Shown: positions 27,476-36,619, counted from the first letter of the stretch. The stretch is DNA of 54,972 nt from Streptomyces sp. WAC 04229 (GCF_003947455.1 NZ_QHJH01000033.1:1-54972), one strand, 5' to 3'. Notes: a model not told the origin generated them from the letters alone. Numbers and translations are program-made.

Positions 27476-28939
27476 ATGACTGGCACCACCACCGGAACCG
27501 AGCCCGCCCCCGCCCGTACCTACGGATCGCTGCGGGCGGCGTGGATCCCGTTGGCCGCGCTCTGCCTGGCCTTCTTCGTCGAGATGGTCGACAACACCCT
27601 GCTCTCGATCGCACTGCCCACCATCGGCCGCGACCTCGGCGGCAGCACGACCGCCCTGCAATGGGTCACCGGCGCCTACTCACTGACGTTCGGCGGCCTG
27701 CTGCTCACGGCGGGGTCCATGGCCGACCGCCTCGGACGCCGACGCGTCCTGCTCGTCGGCCTGGCCGTATTCGGCCTGATGAGCCTGTCCGTGGTCGCCG
27801 TCGACTCCACCGGGCAGCTGATCGCTCTGCGCGCCGGACTCGGCATCGCCGCCGCCGCCATGGCCCCGATCACCAACTCGCTCGTCTTCCGCCTCTTCGA
27901 CGACCAGGCGCTGCGGATGCGTGCGATGACCCTGATGATCGTCGTCGGCATGTCCGGGTTCATCCTCGGCCCGCTGCTCGGCGGCACCGCGCTCGCCCAC
28001 GTGAGCTGGCAGTGGCTTCTGCTGATCAACGCGCCGATAGCCCTGATCGCGGCCATCGGTGTGCGGCTCGGCGTCGCGCCCGACCGGCGCGAGGACCTCA
28101 CCGACGACAGGCTCGACCTGCCGGGCGCCGCCCTGAGCGTGCTCACCATCGGCCTCGCCTGCTACGCCCTGACCAGCGGCGTCGAGCACGGCTGGCGCTC
28201 CACCGCCACGCTCGCCTCGGTCCTGGGCGCCGCGGCCGCGGGCATCGCGTTCGTGTGGCACGAGCGCCGCAGCAAGGCCCCCATGCTGGACCTCAAGATC
28301 TTCTCCAACGGCACCGTCCGCGGCGCCGCCCTCGCCCAGATCGGCACGTCCGTCGCGATGGCCGGCGTGATGTTCGGGCTCATCCTGCACTTCCAGTACG
28401 CCTACGGATGGAGCCCCGTGCGGGCCGGCCTGGCGAACCTGCCTCTCATCGTGACGATGATCGCGGCGACCCCCCTCTCGGAGTGGCTCGCCAAGCGGTT
28501 CGGCCACCGCGTCGCCTGCCTGGTCGGCGCGGCCTGCCTGACCGTGGCGCTGGCCGGGCTGGCCTGGGGCGTCGACCACGGGTACGCCGCCATCGCCCTC
28601 TGCATGGTCGTGATGACCGTCGGGCTGCGCACGGTCATGACCATCTGCGCCATCGCCCTGGTCGAGGCGATGCCCGCCAACCGCACCTCGATCGGCACCG
28701 CGCTCAACGACACCGCCCAAGAGGTCGGCACCAGCGTCGGCACCGCCGCCGTCGGCACCCTGATCGCCGCACTCGTCACCACCCGGCTGCCCGCGGGCAC
28801 CTGGGGCAGCGGCCTCGTGCAGTCCTTCTTCCACGGCGAGCGCATCACCTACGGCGTGCTTGCCGTGCTCGTCGGCCTGATCGCGGCGGGTGGCGCGCTC
28901 ACCCTCACCGACTCGCACGCCACCGAAGAGCATGCCTGA
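27476..28939 (+). CDS. DHA2-family MFS drug efflux transporter
   Basis: This 487-aa transporter has the 14-helix DHA2 plan. The first helix carries FFVEMVDNTLLSIALPTIG (motif D1), motif A is MADRLGRRRVLLVG, and motif C-like GFILGPLLGG follows. It is expected to export hydrophobic drugs by proton antiport. AAAGGAGG is 6 nt before ATG 27476. Expression is probably released by the divergent TetR protein. A His-rich start or fused domain is not seen. Confidence 0.93.
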   Translation: MTGTTTGTEPAPARTYGSLRAAWIPLAALCLAFFVEMVDNTLLSIALPTIGRDLGGSTTALQWVTGAYSLTFGGLLLTAGSMADRLGRRRVLLVGLAVFGLMSLSVVAVDSTGQLIALRAGLGIAAAAMAPITNSLVFRLFDDQALRMRAMTLMIVVGMSGFILGPLLGGTALAHVSWQWLLLINAPIALIAAIGVRLGVAPDRREDLTDDRLDLPGAALSVLTIGLACYALTSGVEHGWRSTATLASVLGAAAAGIAFVWHERRSKAPMLDLKIFSNGTVRGAALAQIGTSVAMAGVMFGLILHFQYAYGWSPVRAGLANLPLIVTMIAATPLSEWLAKRFGHRVACLVGAACLTVALAGLAWGVDHGYAAIALCMVVMTVGLRTVMTICAIALVEAMPANRTSIGTALNDTAQEVGTSVGTAAVGTLIAALVTTRLPAGTWGSGLVQSFFHGERITYGVLAVLVGLIAAGGALTLTDSHATEEHA

Positions 28940-29128
28940 GGCGGGCCTTCGCGAGACCAGGAGGCGAACCGACGAGCACTCGTGGTTGCCGGTGCCGCGT
29001 GGACCAGGTCACATGACGCCGAAGGCACGAAGGCGGTTGTCCGCCCGCCTCGGTGGCGGCTGAGCAGGTGGCGGTGTGGTCGGCCGCCGCCCTGGGCGTC
29101 GGCTCGGCAGGGTGCGGAACAGGAAGCC

Positions 29129-30157
29129 CTATGTGACGGCCCCCGGCGACGGCCACCCCAGCCACCAGATGAACAGGCCGCTCAGCAGGACGAGCAGGAA
29201 GAGTGCGGCGTTGGTGCGGCGGTAGGCCACCAAGAGGGCCACGAACTCGCGGATCATGGCGCTCGGCCAGAAGTACGCGGCTGTCGGCGCCCCGATCACG
29301 TGGCCCCGAACGCCGGTGCGGCGGGCGGTGATCGCGGCGCGGAAGACGTGGTAGTTGTTCGTGACGATCACGCACCGGTAGTCCGGATTCGCCCGCTCCA
29401 TCAGGGCTTTGCTGAACGTCAGGTTCTCGTCCGTCGTCGTCGAGCGGTCCTCGCGTTCGATCAGGTCGGCGGGGACACCCTGGGTGACCAGGTAGTCGGC
29501 CATCGCGTGGGACTCGGGCAGCTTCTCGTCGGGCCCTTGTCCTCCCGAGGTGATCAGGACCGGGCGCCGGCCCTTCCGCGACAGCCTGGCGTGTTCCTTC
29601 CGGGCCCGGTCGAGGCGGCCGGCCAGCAGCGGGGGCACGGTGGTGCCGCCGCTGAGACCCGAGCCGAGGACCACCACGTAGTCCGCCCGGCGCCGAAGTC
29701 GCAGACGTCCGTACAGGCCCCCGTAGACGAGGAAACAGAGGAACAGGAAGGCGACGTATCCGGCGAGCGCCACCGCCGTCGCCGCCACGACCACCAGCGT
29801 GTGCGTGTGCAGCACCAGCGCGGTGATCAGCAGCGCGAGCAGGGCGATCAGGGCGATGCCCGCCCCCAGGGACAGCAGGTTCGCCGGGCTTCTGCCCTCC
29901 TTGCGAACCATGGTGATCCCGTTGGCGATGAGGAACCACGCCAGCGTGACGACCCCCACGCCCGCCAGGGTCAGCAGCACGACGGCCAGATCTCGGCCCA
30001 ACTGGGTTCGCTCGGAGGCCACATGCAGCAAGAGCGCGAGCAGCGCGAAGACGGCGGACAGGCCCAGCAGAACCGCGTTGCTCACTCGGCGGCGATCTCG
30101 GACCACACCGGCACAGAACAGGAAGAAGCAGATGAACGACGGTACAAAGGCCACCAT
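29129..30157 (-). CDS. YdcF/SanA-like (DUF218) membrane protein
   Basis: This 342-aa protein has about five N-terminal membrane helices, then a DUF218 domain. VVVLGSGLSGGTTVPPLLAG starts the fold, VLITSGGQGPDEKLPESHAM and EDRSTTTDENLTFSKALM are the conserved acidic and Thr/Glu motifs, and VTNNYHVFRA closes it. A final membrane helix follows. Homologues are linked with cell-envelope barrier functions, but the reaction is unknown. ATG 30157 is the start; no adjacent gene is in operon with it. Confidence 0.88.
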   Translation of the reverse strand: MVAFVPSFICFFLFCAGVVRDRRRVSNAVLLGLSAVFALLALLLHVASERTQLGRDLAVVLLTLAGVGVVTLAWFLIANGITMVRKEGRSPANLLSLGAGIALIALLALLITALVLHTHTLVVVAATAVALAGYVAFLFLCFLVYGGLYGRLRLRRRADYVVVLGSGLSGGTTVPPLLAGRLDRARKEHARLSRKGRRPVLITSGGQGPDEKLPESHAMADYLVTQGVPADLIEREDRSTTTDENLTFSKALMERANPDYRCVIVTNNYHVFRAAITARRTGVRGHVIGAPTAAYFWPSAMIREFVALLVAYRRTNAALFLLVLLSGLFIWWLGWPSPGAVT

Positions 30158-30353
30158 GCGCCGATCCTACGAGGCGGGGCGCGGGGCAGGCGGCTCCGGA
30201 GCGACCTCGGCGGTCGACTCCGGGCCCGCCCCGCTCTACGTTCTGCGTCGAAACCGAACAAGCACTAGTTCCTAGAGTGCGTTGAACAGCTACCCACCGT
30301 CGTCGTCGACGGCTACCGTGAGCCAGGATGGTTCCACCAGCCGGCTAAAAATT

Positions 30354-30707
30354 CTATTCAAGATGCCGGACGAAAGCACGGGCCTCTGCCAGCCGGAGCG
30401 GGGACACAAGCATTTCCTTGCCGTCCATGAAAGCACCGTCAGAAGCGGCCAGGCGGATTTTACGCCCTTGCATAGTCGCCGAGCAGCGCTCTCTTGGCCT
30501 GTCCCAGATGACTCGGGAAGCCACACCTGTCACTTTCCCATAATCGAGAACCAGAAGGCGCATATCAGTGAGCACCAGACCGCATCCCGTAAGCAGAAAG
30601 TAGTAGGGAATCCCACTCACAGGAAAACGCACCGCCAGAGAATCGGTTACAAATTCCCCTTCCCTGAGGAAGTCACCGATGCGTCTGAATCGCCACCAAG
30701 TTCCCAT
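30354..30707 (-). CDS. Hypothetical PH/GRAM-like protein downstream of an Rhs relic
   Basis: This 117-aa frame has GAGG about 9 nt before its ATG. Its strand-rich pattern (YYFLLTGCGLVLTDMRLLVL and MDGKEMLVSPL, followed by a C-terminal helix) resembles small bacterial PH-like domains. Base composition is far lower in GC than in the neighbours, a sign of transfer. It starts 46 nt after the stop of the broken Rhs gene on the same strand, which is where immunity genes of Rhs toxins usually lie. That role is inference only. Confidence 0.55.
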   Translation of the reverse strand: MGTWWRFRRIGDFLREGEFVTDSLAVRFPVSGIPYYFLLTGCGLVLTDMRLLVLDYGKVTGVASRVIWDRPRERCSATMQGRKIRLAASDGAFMDGKEMLVSPLRLAEARAFVRHLE

Positions 30708-30752
30708 GCCGCCAATACCTCAATTCGCTTTACGTATGACTGCACGACAAAG

Positions 30753-31575
30753 TCAGTCAGCCTTGCTGACTACCAGGTGTTCCAGTAATTTCCTGTGACT
30801 CTCCCATAGAGGAACCCACCGACCCCACCCAGTGGCCAGGTTTCCGGCGCCGTCGAGGTCGAGGACGGCGGTGCGGCCGGTGTGGTCCTTGGCCTGCCAC
30901 TGGTTCGGGTACGTCTTGACCAGGTCGATCCAGCGGCCGGAGCGGGTCTCGGTGAGCTTGAAGCCCTTGTGCTCGCCGCCCTCGTCGTGCTGGTCGACGG
31001 TGATGGTGCCCTTGTTCTTGTCCGTCACCTTCAGCAGGGTGCCGTGCTCGCTGTACGTGTCTTTGGAGCCGGACTTGCGGTCGGTCAGGGTGTAGGTGGT
31101 GCCGTCCGCGTTCTTCTTCAGTTCCTTCGAGTAGCCGGCCGGCGTCGTGTACGTGCCGTCCGACTTGGCTGCGAAGCGGAGCAGGTTGCCGGTGGCGTCG
31201 AAGACATCCACCTCACCGTCGTTGACCTGAAGGTAGCGCTCGTACGCCGGTCACGCGTGATGCCGGACCGCCGCGAGCCGTCCCGCCTGCCGTACGCGCC
31301 TGTTGCGCCGGCCGCCACGCGGCCACCTCGGCCGACGGCCGAGCCTCCGCATGCGAGGCCGGCCTCCTGGTCTTCCCGGCCGGCGTGGCGGGAGCCACCA
31401 CCTGCGTCGGCTTCGTCCACGGGCTCTCCGGCTCCAGCAGCCCCGGCTTCGGCGTCGCCGCCAGGCCGGGAGCCGCCGCGATCACGACGGCAGCCGTGGT
31501 GATCGCCGCGACGAGAGCGGTTCTGTGCGTTCTGCGGGCATGCCGAAACGGCGTGCTCATGGCACGCGTGTGCAT
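30753..31575 (-). pseudogene. Degraded Rhs-repeat secreted protein
   Basis: ATG 31575 has GGGGGAAG 5 nt upstream and opens a signal peptide (ALVAAITTAAVVIAAAPGLA) and a Pro/Thr-rich segment. Near 31,245 the frame is lost. The neighbouring frame then gives YERYLQVNDGEVDVFDATGN and TLLKVTDKNKGTITVDQHDE, which is characteristic of the module before the repeats in Streptomyces Rhs/wall-associated proteins. The protein then ends after GAGNLA with an unrelated 25-residue tail. Most of the usual 1500-2000+ residues, including the repeats and toxin tip, are missing. A deletion plus frameshift is the simplest reading. Confidence 0.75.
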
Positions 31576-32084
31576 CAACTTCCCCCCACAGGAAGACAGA
31601 CACGGCAACCCCAACGGTCACCGCGGACCCACATGCTGTCACAGGAAGCACACAAAACGGCCCGGTATCCCCCTGAAATGCATGTGCATTCCGGCCGGAA
31701 TAAGCCCCGCCGCTTTACGCCGGAAAATCGGCAGAAATCTGGACTAACTAGGCAAGTGAGGGGCGGAATTTGTGGTTCCGTTGTCGACTTCCGAGGGGAA
31801 CCTGGCCAGAAACGAATGAAGTGGACTCTTCATCGCAAGAAGTGGTCTCTCATGGTCATATTCCAGCCAGGTTCAGACCTGGCCCGGCCTCTCCGCTCGG
31901 CCCGGCAACCAAGGGTTTCGCGCTCGTCACGGCCTGCTGTCACCCCCGGAAAGTTGTCCAAGAGCAATGGTTGAGCGCTGAACGCTGCTGCGAACCGACC
32001 TTCACGCCATGCACACTTGCCGCGCCCTGCATGCGTGGTCCCCCAGCCCGCAGCGACCGCCCCTGCTGCAAAGGACCCCTTTCC
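31576..32084. other. Intergenic region with palindromes near 31677-31701
   Basis: No gene is supported in this 509-bp spacer, which has low GC between about 31,640 and 31,860. AATGCA-TG-TGCATT (31677-31690) and ATTCCGGCCGGAAT (31688-31701, perfect) overlap by three bases about 100 bp upstream of the Rhs relic start and may be an operator. The right end supplies the promoter and leader of the small membrane protein gene at 32085. Confidence 0.45.
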
Positions 32085-32357
32085 ATGAGTGCGCCCGGAA
32101 GACGCAGAACCGCCGTCCAGTGGGCCGGTCTGCTGCTGTGCTGGAGCCTGGCTCTCGCCATGGTCTCCGCCGCCGCAGAAGCGCTCTTTCACCCGGGCGC
32201 CGCGTGGTGGCCCCTCGCCTGGCCCGTGGCCTGGTACCTCACCCCGGTCGCCGCCCTCGCCTGGGCCGTGCTGCGCCTGCGCGAGAAGGCCGCGGGCCGG
32301 CCGCCTTGCGACGATCAGGAGGATCTACCGGCAGAGGACTGGGACCAGGCCGCCTGA
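32085..32357 (+). CDS. Small two-helix membrane protein
   Basis: This 90-aa protein has two membrane helices (VQWAGLLLCWSLALAMVSAA and AWPVAWYLTPVAALAWAVL) and a short acidic cytoplasmic tail ending in EDLPAEDWDQAA. AAAGGA lies about 9 nt before ATG 32085. It sits beside the WhiJ-like island but is convergent with the ATP-binding gene and may be unrelated. No family is recognised. Confidence 0.6.
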   Translation: MSAPGRRRTAVQWAGLLLCWSLALAMVSAAAEALFHPGAAWWPLAWPVAWYLTPVAALAWAVLRLREKAAGRPPCDDQEDLPAEDWDQAA

Positions 32358-32363
32358 CCCGCC

Positions 32364-32771
32364 CTACACGCCTCCCACCTCGAACCACACCACCTTGCCG
32401 GGGTCCCGCTCCCCCACGCCCCACTTGTCCGCCAGCTCCGACACCAGCAGCAGCCCGCGACCGCCCTCACCGGGCTCACGCACGTCCGCCTGCGGCACCG
32501 CCGGTACGCCCTCCCCGCTGTCGTGGACCTCCACGCGTACGCCGTCCCCGCAGGGCACCAACCTCAGCAGGAAGCCCCGGCCGGGCGGCACGCCGTGCAC
32601 CAACGCGTTGGTCGCCAGTTCGCTCACGCACAGCAGCACGTCGTCCACACGCCCGCGCACACCCCATGCGGCAAGGGTGCCCCTCGCGAACGCCCTCGCG
32701 GCGGGGACGGACCGGCGCTCACGGCGGTAGAAGCGCTCGCGTGGGGACGGGGGTTGAGTTTCGGTGTTCAC
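32364..32771 (-). CDS. RsbW-like ATP-binding (anti-sigma type) protein
   Basis: This 135-aa GHKL protein has the N-box ELATNALVHG, G1 VHDSGEG and G2 EPGEGGRGLLLVSELAD. It is typical of the many small RsbW/SpoIIAB-like regulators of Streptomyces, which act as anti-sigma factors or binding partners. GTG 32771 is chosen (VNTETQPPS). It is divergent from the HTH/DUF5753-DUF397 pair, and the three together form the layout of WhiJ- and AbaA-like clusters. Confidence 0.88.
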   Translation of the reverse strand: MNTETQPPSPRERFYRRERRSVPAARAFARGTLAAWGVRGRVDDVLLCVSELATNALVHGVPPGRGFLLRLVPCGDGVRVEVHDSGEGVPAVPQADVREPGEGGRGLLLVSELADKWGVGERDPGKVVWFEVGGV

Positions 32772-32883
32772 GTGACGAGGGTCACGCTCCGTGGTCACAC
32801 TGAGACAGTGCGCAGGGCCGTACGGCCGGTTTGTACGGGCGCGCGATGGTGGACGTACGGGCGTGGGTGGGGAGTTCGACCTC

Positions 32884-33702
32884 ATGGGGACGACGACACG
32901 GAGGAACGCCTCCGCGATGAAGATGGTGGGGGCGCTGCTCGCCCTCTACCGGCAGGCCGCGGGCCACACCCAGAGGTCACTGGGCGAACGCTTCGTCATC
33001 GGCGAGCAGCAGATCGCGTCGATCGAGCAGGGCCGACGCCCGCTGAAGCCGGATCTCGCCGAGCAGCTCGACGAACTCCTCGACACCAAGGGCGCGTTGT
33101 CCATCGCCCTGAGCAAGATGCCCGAGGTGGATCTCGTTCCGCTGTGGGCCGAGGAGTTCCTGGACAGGGAGCGCGAGGCCATCGTGATCTCGTCGTACGA
33201 GAACCAGGTGTTGCCGGGTCTGCTCCAGACGGAGGCGTACGCGTGGGCGGTGTTCCGCAGTCGCGTGCCGTTCTATGACGAGGACACGATCGCCCGCCTT
33301 GCGGCTGCACGTATCGATCGACAGGGCATCCTGCACCGCAAGGTCCCTCCGATCACGTGCTTCGTTGTCTGGGAGCCGGTCGTACGGGCACCGATCGGCG
33401 GCCGAGAGGTCTGGGTCGAGCAACTTCGACATCTGCGACGATGCTCGGAGTTGCCGGGCCTCATGTTCCAAGTCCTTCCTCAGGACCGCACAAGCCACGC
33501 GGGCCTGAACGGCTCGTTCGTACTGCTGGAGACCCCAGACCACCAGCGGCTTGCCTACACGGAGAACCAGCGTGGCAGCCAACTGATCGCTGACCCCGAC
33601 GAGGTGGCGATCCTCACTCAGAAATGTGCGATGCTGCGGTCACAGGCCCTCACACCCGAGGACACGAGGGATCTGCTGGACCGTCTCCTGGGGGAGCCAT
33701 GA
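32884..33702 (+). CDS. HTH (XRE) DUF5753 regulator, WhiJ-like
   Basis: This 272-aa protein has an N-terminal helix-turn-helix (residues about 15-60: HTQRSLGERFVIGEQQIASIE) and the DUF5753 domain after residue 85 (SYENQVLPGLLQTEAYAWAVF and QVLPQDRTSHAGLNGSF). It is the WhiJ-type regulator, usually acting with a small DUF397 partner. GGGGAG is about 9 nt before ATG 32884. Its stop overlaps the start of the DUF397 gene. A role in developmental regulation is inferred from WhiJ. Confidence 0.92.
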   Translation: MGTTTRRNASAMKMVGALLALYRQAAGHTQRSLGERFVIGEQQIASIEQGRRPLKPDLAEQLDELLDTKGALSIALSKMPEVDLVPLWAEEFLDREREAIVISSYENQVLPGLLQTEAYAWAVFRSRVPFYDEDTIARLAAARIDRQGILHRKVPPITCFVVWEPVVRAPIGGREVWVEQLRHLRRCSELPGLMFQVLPQDRTSHAGLNGSFVLLETPDHQRLAYTENQRGSQLIADPDEVAILTQKCAMLRSQALTPEDTRDLLDRLLGEP

Positions 33703-33881
33703 GCAGCACCGCACTTCGGTGGTTCAAGTCGAGCTACAGCGGCGACGAAGGCGGCAACTGCGTAGAGGTCGCCACCGAACCCACCACCATCCACATCCGC
33801 GACTCCAAAACACCCCCCGACGACACCACCCCGCACATCACCGTCGCACCAAGCGCCTGGACCGCATTCCTCGCATGGTGA
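33699..33881 (+). CDS. DUF397 small protein
   Basis: This 60-aa protein carries the DUF397 signature: RWFKSSYSGDEGGNCVEVA, then HIRDSK and a TAFLAW end. It is the small partner of the DUF5753 regulator, with which it is coupled by an ATGA overlap. In the WhiJ system the small protein relieves repression. The last 44 bases overlap the 3' end of the convergent esterase gene. Confidence 0.92.
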   Translation: MSSTALRWFKSSYSGDEGGNCVEVATEPTTIHIRDSKTPPDDTTPHITVAPSAWTAFLAW

Positions 33882-35343
33882 CGTCCGCCTTCCACAGGTC
33901 GAACTCCGCGTCGCGCGGGCCGTACGCCACATAGGGCTCGCCCTCGCCGAACACCCGGACGGGATGCGTGGCGTCCCAGGCCGCCCAGCCCGGGTCGCCG
34001 GACTCCGCGAAGCGGACCCACGCCCCGTGCATCGCGTCCGCCAACTCCTGCGGAGCGCCTTCGCCCGCGAGCTTGCGGGAGTCGGGGTGGTCGCCGGAGT
34101 CGAAGACGAAGCCCAGTTCCAGGGCGTGGCAGGCGCCGAGGCCGGGCAGGGTGGACGGCCAGGCGAACTCGTAGACGTACGAGGAGCCGGGCCGCGCGTC
34201 GGCCACGCGGTGCAGCGGGACGCGGAGCAGGTGGTCGGTGACGAGTTGCCCCACCGTCTCGGCGGCACCGGCGTCGGGGCGGGCCGAGCGGTAGCCGCGG
34301 ACGACCTCGTTGCCGCAGTGGCAGCGGGCGCGCGCGCCCGCGAGGGCCACCGCGCCGAGCCGGTCGACGCGTTCGAGGAGGCCGCCGGGGACCAGCCAGA
34401 GCCGGTACTCGTCGCGGGTCCAGCCCATCATCAGGTCGACGCCGCGGGCGGCGTCGCCCTCGACGAGCGCGTCCAGCGGGTCGCGGGGCATGACGTCGCC
34501 GTCGACGACGATGCCGAAGGCGGGGCCGCCGAGGACGGGGCTGCTGAACCGGCCCACCTCTGCCTGGGCGCGCAGCAACTGGGCGCGGTCGGCGGTGGCG
34601 AAGGACTCGGCGGTGGCGGGTATCCGGAGGCGGGCGGCCATCCGGCGGACCATGCGCCGCACCTTGTCGCGGTCGGCGGCCTCGGGCGCACCGCTCTGGA
34701 GCACCGCGCGGCGGAACAGCCCCTGGGCCCGGGGCGCGGCGAGCAGGGCGCCGGTGCTGATGGCACCGGCGGACTGACCGGCGACGGTGACGCGGTCGGG
34801 GTCGCCGCCGAAGGCCGCGATGGACGCCCGCACCCACTCCAGGGCGGCGATCTGGTCGCGCAGGCCGGCGTTGGCGGGGGCGTCCGGGAACAGGCCGTAG
34901 CCCTCGACACCGAGCCGGTAGTTGACCGAGACGCAGACCACGCCGTCCCGCGCGAAGGTGGCCCCGTTGTAGACGGGGACCGCCGAGGAGCCCCTGGTCA
35001 GGGCGCCGCCGTGCAGCCAGACCAGGACCGGCAGCCGGGCGCCGGGGCCGGGCTCGGGCGTCCAGACGTTGAGGTTGAGGCAGTCGTCGCCGGGGATCGC
35101 CGGGTCGGAGAGGTACTGCGCGAAGGCCTCGGAGTACGGCGGTTTCGGCGCCGTGGGGCCGAAGGATCCGGCGTCGCGCACCCCGTCCCAGGGCTCTGGC
35201 GCCACGGGCGGGCGGAACCGGCGGGGACCGAAGGGCGGGGCGGCGTAGGGGATGCCGCGGAAGACGGCCACCCCGTTCTCGTACCGGCCGCGCACGGCCC
35301 CGTACTCCGTGCTGACCACGGGTTTCGTCCGGCCTGCCGTCAT
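33838..35343 (-). CDS. Type B carboxylesterase/lipase
   Basis: This 501-aa enzyme belongs to the carboxylesterase family. RGIPYAAPPFGPRRF is the N-terminal signature, DDCLNLNVWTP follows, HGGALTRGS is the oxyanion loop, and Ser191 in VAGQSAGA is the nucleophile. Candidate catalytic acid and base are the Glu in GWTRDEYRLW and the His of GACHALELGFVF. No signal peptide is seen, so it is probably cytoplasmic. Its final codons overlap the convergent DUF397 gene by 44 bp. Confidence 0.93.
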   Translation of the reverse strand: MTAGRTKPVVSTEYGAVRGRYENGVAVFRGIPYAAPPFGPRRFRPPVAPEPWDGVRDAGSFGPTAPKPPYSEAFAQYLSDPAIPGDDCLNLNVWTPEPGPGARLPVLVWLHGGALTRGSSAVPVYNGATFARDGVVCVSVNYRLGVEGYGLFPDAPANAGLRDQIAALEWVRASIAAFGGDPDRVTVAGQSAGAISTGALLAAPRAQGLFRRAVLQSGAPEAADRDKVRRMVRRMAARLRIPATAESFATADRAQLLRAQAEVGRFSSPVLGGPAFGIVVDGDVMPRDPLDALVEGDAARGVDLMMGWTRDEYRLWLVPGGLLERVDRLGAVALAGARARCHCGNEVVRGYRSARPDAGAAETVGQLVTDHLLRVPLHRVADARPGSSYVYEFAWPSTLPGLGACHALELGFVFDSGDHPDSRKLAGEGAPQELADAMHGAWVRFAESGDPGWAAWDATHPVRVFGEGEPYVAYGPRDAEFDLWKADVTMRGMRSRRLVRR

Positions 35344-35483
35344 GCGCCCACCAGCCCTTCGCCGCACTCCCGTACCGCTCATGGCACAGCGTCACCGTGG
35401 CCGTGTCTATTCCGGACCGTCCGCTTCGGCCCGGCTGGGGGACAATGGAAGCCACGCACGCCCGGACTGCGCAGGAGGCCGTC

Positions 35484-35822
35484 GTGACCCTCGACCCTCA
35501 TCGCTCCACTCAGAACGCGCCCGTATGGATCGCCGAGGCCGGCGGACGGCACGCCGTGCTGGCCTTCTCCGGCACCCTCGACTCGGACGCGCTCCAGGTC
35601 CTGGAGGAACTGCTCATGGACCCGCGGCTGCGGGAGCCCACGGACTGGACCCTGGAGATGAGCGGTCTGGAGAACATCGACCTGGCGTCCGCCTACGCGC
35701 TGATGCGGGCGGTGACCCGGGCGCCCAAGCCGGTCAGCCTGACGGTCCGGGGTGCCCGCCCGGCCGTCCACCGGGTGCTGCGCCAGGCCGGGCTGGACAC
35801 CGTGGTCACCTACGCGGAGTGA
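35484..35822 (+). CDS. STAS-domain (anti-anti-sigma type) protein
   Basis: This 112-aa protein has the STAS fold pattern, with FSGTLDSDALQVLEELLMD followed by DWTLEMSGLENIDLASAYAL, where the Ser sits near the phosphorylatable position of SpoIIAA-like proteins. GTG 35484 has AGGAGG 6 nt upstream; an earlier ATG (35445) has none. It may partner an RsbW-like kinase such as the one at 32.4 kb or the SpoIIE protein at 48 kb, but nothing shows this directly. Confidence 0.8.
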   Translation: MTLDPHRSTQNAPVWIAEAGGRHAVLAFSGTLDSDALQVLEELLMDPRLREPTDWTLEMSGLENIDLASAYALMRAVTRAPKPVSLTVRGARPAVHRVLRQAGLDTVVTYAE

Positions 35823-35846
35823 CGAGTCGCGTACCCTCGGCCGGCT

Positions 35847-36518
35847 TCAGCCGGTGGTGACGGCCGCCGCGGTGCCCGCGGTGACGGCGGCGAGGGTCCG
35901 CAGCACGGCCGTGTTCACCGCTTCCGCGCCCCAGCTGTCCTGCTCCAGCCTCTTGGCCCGCCGGTAGACCTTGCCCGACCAGGGGATCGCGCGGTGCAGG
36001 CTCGGCAGGGTCCCGCTCGCGGAGAGCAGGCCGATCAGGGCCGCCGTGCGCCCGTCGGGCTCCTCCTCGTCCACCAGGACCGCGCGCACACGTTCCAGCA
36101 GGGCCTCCTTGTGCCGGGTGTCGGCCGCGGACAGGGACGCCGCGGGGAACAGGCCCAGTACCTTCCTGCGCTCCCGGCGCACCATCCCGCGCTCGACGAG
36201 CCGGTCGAGGACCGTCTCGCGCAGGCCGGTGCCGATCTCGATGAGGAGGGTGTTGACGCCGCGGGTGCGCGCGGAGACCTTCCGGTGGGCCTCGCGGAGC
36301 ACCGGGTCGGAGAGCGGGGCCCCGGCGACGGCGTGGACGCGCACACCGTCCATGCCCACGTCCCGCCGGTCGACGCGCAGCCGCCCGCCCTGCGCCAGTT
36401 CCACGAGCACGGCGCCGCCCTGGGTGTAGTACAGCGTCCCGGCGCCCGCGATGGCGCCCGAGGCGTCGTCGAACATCAGCAGCGTCAGGTCCTCGACGAT
36501 GAGCGGATCCTTCCGCAT
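35847..36518 (-). CDS. GPP34 (GOLPH3/VPS74) family protein
   Basis: This 223-aa protein is a bacterial member of the GOLPH3/VPS74 phosphoinositide-binding fold. The N-terminus (DPLIVEDLTLLMFDDASGAI) and the basic segment ERGMVRRERRKVLGLFP are typical. Eukaryotic members bind PI4P, and the bacterial ligand is unknown. GGAGGGAAGAGG precedes ATG 36518. It is divergent from a membrane protein/winged-helix pair across a perfect 13-bp inverted repeat. Confidence 0.9.
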   Translation of the reverse strand: MRKDPLIVEDLTLLMFDDASGAIAGAGTLYYTQGGAVLVELAQGGRLRVDRRDVGMDGVRVHAVAGAPLSDPVLREAHRKVSARTRGVNTLLIEIGTGLRETVLDRLVERGMVRRERRKVLGLFPAASLSAADTRHKEALLERVRAVLVDEEEPDGRTAALIGLLSASGTLPSLHRAIPWSGKVYRRAKRLEQDSWGAEAVNTAVLRTLAAVTAGTAAAVTTG

Positions 36519-36547
36519 GGCCCTCTTCCCTCCGTCCGCCCGACTTG

Positions 36548-36583
36548 CCTGCCGGGAAAGCCAAGAGTAACTTTCCCGGCAGG
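36548..36583. promoter_or_regulatory. 13-bp inverted repeat (N10 spacer) in the GPP34 divergon
   Basis: CCTGCCGGGAAAG and CTTTCCCGGCAGG are perfect inverted copies with a 10-bp spacer. A second symmetric unit, ACTTTCC-CGGCA-GGAAAGT, overlaps the right arm. The site lies between the two divergent genes and is likely bound by the winged-helix protein encoded at 37114-37470. Confidence 0.75.
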
Positions 36584-36619
36584 AAAGTAAAGCTGGACGT
36601 GGAAGGGGAGGCGGTGGGC

